From NCBI GenBank assembly GCA_945870185.1, contig CAMBRK010000009.1, positions 1 through 64,000 on the forward strand: DNA of 64,000 bases, written 5' to 3'. A model generated the notes under the pieces. It was given only the letters and a program-made list of their open reading frames with translations. It was not told the DNA's origin and searched no databases. The number at the start of each line of letters is the position of its first letter. Position 1 is the stretch's first letter. Position numbers and translations under genes: made by a program. Of this stretch, positions 62,211-64,000 are shown one piece after another. This DNA is from Aureispira sp. CCB-QB1. Its GTDB lineage: Bacteria > Bacteroidota > Bacteroidia > Chitinophagales > Saprospiraceae.

Positions 62211-64000
62211 ATGCCTTTTTTAAAAGTTATAAGTTTTTGTAGCTTATTGTTTTTTCTTAGTTGTAAAAATAATTCAGAACTAAAATTGTTTGAGCTCACT
62301 GATCCTGATGATACAGGATTGCAGTTTTCGAATGATGTACCTTACACCGAAGAGTTTAATACCTACACCTATCGTAATTTTTATAATGGTGGTGGTGTAG
62401 CTATCGGGGACATTAATAATGATGGTCTTTCAGATATCTATTTTACAGGCAGTATTGCAGACAATAAGCTTTTTCTAAACAAAGGAAATTGGAAATTTGA
62501 AGACATCACCAAAACAGCAGGAGTCTCTTGTTCTGGTGTGTGGTCAACTGGTGTATCTATGGTGGACATCAATGGAGATGGATTACTAGATATCTACGTG
62601 TGTAAAGCTGGAAAACCTGGCGGTACCAATCGTCATAATGAATTGTTTATCAATCAAGGAAACCTTACCTTTAAAGAAAGCGCAAAAGAATTTGGTCTTG
62701 ACATTGAAGGTCTTTCTATTCATGCTGCATTTCTGGATTATGATCGGGATGGTGATTTGGATTGTTACGTACTAAATAATTCATTGCGATCGGTTGGTAG
62801 TTTTGATCTGATAGCAGGGCAGCGCAATACACCTAGTCCGGAAGGTAACAAGTTCTTAGTCAACGAAAATGGTAAATTTAGAGATGCCACTCAAGAAGTA
62901 GGGATGTACTCTAGTAACATCGGGTATGGATTGGGTATTACAGTTAGCGATTTTAATAATGATCAGTTTCCTGACCTTTTCATATCTAACGACTTTTTTG
63001 AACGAGATTATTTGTATATTAACCAACAAGACGGAACTTTTTTTGAGATGGGTGACCAAGCTATGCCATCGATGTCTATGGGTTCTATGGGTGCTGATGC
63101 CTGTGATTTGGACAATGATCTAATGCCTGACATCTTTGTGACTGAAATGTTACCCAGAAGTCTGGAAAGGAAAAAAACTAAGACCCAATACGAAACTTGG
63201 GATAAATATATTTCTAGTGTAGATAAAGGTTATCATCACCAATATGCCAGAAATGCCCTGCATAAGAATATTGGAAATGGTAAATTTTTAGAGTTGGGTA
63301 GATACGCAGGTGTATCAGATACGGAGTGGAGTTGGGCTTCTTTGGCGCAAGACTATGATAATGATGGATGGAAAGACTTATTTGTAAGCAACGGTTTATA
63401 CAAAGATCTCTTAGACAAAGACTATCTCAATTATTCTGCAAATACTACTATGATCAAGTCTAAAATCAATAATAAAGAAAAAGTAATCACGATGTTGGTG
63501 GATAGTATGCCATCAAAACCTGTAAAAAACGCTGTTTTTAAAAATGAAAAAAACCTGAAGTTTAAGTATGTAAGTGATGAATGGGGATTTGATATCCCTA
63601 CTTTTAGCAACGGAAGTGCTTACGGAGATTTGGACAATGATGGTGACCTTGACATTGTAGTAAACAATGTAAATATGCCATCTTTTATATATAAAAACAA
63701 TACTGATACTGTTACTCATAGGTCAATAGGCATACATCTGAAGGGAAAAGGTAAAAATACCAAAGCCATTGGAGCCAAAGTCATAGCAAAAACAAAGCAA
63801 GGTTCATTTATGATGGAAAATTATACTTCTAGAGGCTTTCAGTCTACCATTGATTCTAGATTGCATATTGGCTTGGGAGATGCTAAGTTGGTGGACACAC
63901 TAAGTATTTTTTGGCCTGACGGTACATTTTCATTACATACAAATCTGAAAACCAATACCAATTATACATTTGATCAATCTGTAAATACAGTAACGCTTCC
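62211..64000 (+). CDS. FG-GAP/VCBS-repeat lipoprotein with UnbV (ASPIC) region, 3' end outside the window
   Basis: At least 596 residues; the frame stays open to the window edge. The signal MPFLKVISFCSLLFFLSC ends in the lipobox. Repeated calcium-loop motifs (AIGDINNDGLSDIYFTG, MVDINGDGLLDIYVCKAG, FLDYDRDGDLDCYVLNN, YGDLDNDGDLDIVVNN) form an FG-GAP beta-propeller, followed by a UnbV/ASPIC-like domain (IGAKVIAKTKQGSFMMEN, SRLHIGLGDAK, IFWPDGT). Such long lipoproteins often stand next to SusCD genes in Bacteroidota and may bind or process glycans at the surface. It has its own promoter box. Confidence 0.9.
   Translation, partial: MPFLKVISFCSLLFFLSCKNNSELKLFELTDPDDTGLQFSNDVPYTEEFNTYTYRNFYNGGGVAIGDINNDGLSDIYFTGSIADNKLFLNKGNWKFEDITKTAGVSCSGVWSTGVSMVDINGDGLLDIYVCKAGKPGGTNRHNELFINQGNLTFKESAKEFGLDIEGLSIHAAFLDYDRDGDLDCYVLNNSLRSVGSFDLIAGQRNTPSPEGNKFLVNENGKFRDATQEVGMYSSNIGYGLGITVSDFNNDQFPDLFISNDFFERDYLYINQQDGTFFEMGDQAMPSMSMGSMGADACDLDNDLMPDIFVTEMLPRSLERKKTKTQYETWDKYISSVDKGYHHQYARNALHKNIGNGKFLELGRYAGVSDTEWSWASLAQDYDNDGWKDLFVSNGLYKDLLDKDYLNYSANTTMIKSKINNKEKVITMLVDSMPSKPVKNAVFKNEKNLKFKYVSDEWGFDIPTFSNGSAYGDLDNDGDLDIVVNNVNMPSFIYKNNTDTVTHRSIGIHLKGKGKNTKAIGAKVIAKTKQGSFMMENYTSRGFQSTIDSRLHIGLGDAKLVDTLSIFWPDGTFSLHTNLKTNTNYTFDQSVNTVTL

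Noticed and set aside
1-64000. CRISPR array, rRNA, tRNA or prophage
   Set aside because: No regularly spaced direct repeats, no cloverleaf with CCA-type 3' end, no rRNA signature and no phage structural genes were noticed on either strand.

Overview
This window reads as a chromosomal segment of a gliding-type member of the Bacteroidota, most likely related to the Saprospiria (order-level placement is inference). The direct signs are a low G+C content, frequent TAnnTTTG promoter boxes of the Bacteroidota type, weak or absent Shine-Dalgarno sequences, SusC/SusD genes, two proteins with type B sorting domains of the type IX secretion system (T9SS), a PorP/SprF plus OmpA-TPR pair, and the planctomycete-like PSCyt1/PSD1/DUF1501 families that also occur in Saprospiraceae.

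Layout. 1-4060 is an AT-rich accessory patch: a secreted protein cut by the window edge, an IS21-like end made of three 24-bp units, a decayed 3' piece of hemW, and a GT-C-like membrane protein. 4121-14376 is a core block: hemW, an Omp85-type barrel, a secreted protein, an lptB operon with an Ig-like lipoprotein and two small lipoproteins, and a two-component system. Two nearly identical inverted palindromic elements (7240-7438 and 14465-14685) bracket most of it. 14902-25449 holds a PiT phosphate transporter, ccmB-ccmC-ccmD overlapping glutamate dehydrogenase, a T9SS-secreted SprB-repeat protein, a PfkB kinase and a half-size DUF1456 protein. 25497-33377 is minus-strand: two small lipoproteins, a BlaI-BlaR1-PDZ operon with two palindromic operators in its promoter region, and the porP-ompA pair. 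33575-42837 carries DUF2279, a beta-barrel protein, a mini-cytochrome, glycyl-tRNA synthetase, a second T9SS-secreted protein and tandem lipoprotein paralogues.

43283-52257 is the most unusual part. It is a long exported-protein operon (PSCyt1-DUF1549-PSD1, DUF1501, PSCyt1-LRR-chitobiase-like, NHL propeller, chitobiase-like/jelly-roll), split by two divergent toxin-antitoxin modules. A decayed 5' stub of an NHL-type gene still sits just behind the PSCyt1 gene, which marks the insertion scar.

52542-64000 has a PqiA-like protein, a copy of a dispersed repeat, then a sugar-uptake locus: SLC45-type MFS transporter, LacI regulator with a perfect 12-bp operator, SusC, SusD, and an FG-GAP/UnbV lipoprotein running off the end. 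No rRNA, tRNA or CRISPR was seen. All family calls are by eye from motifs; no database search was run.
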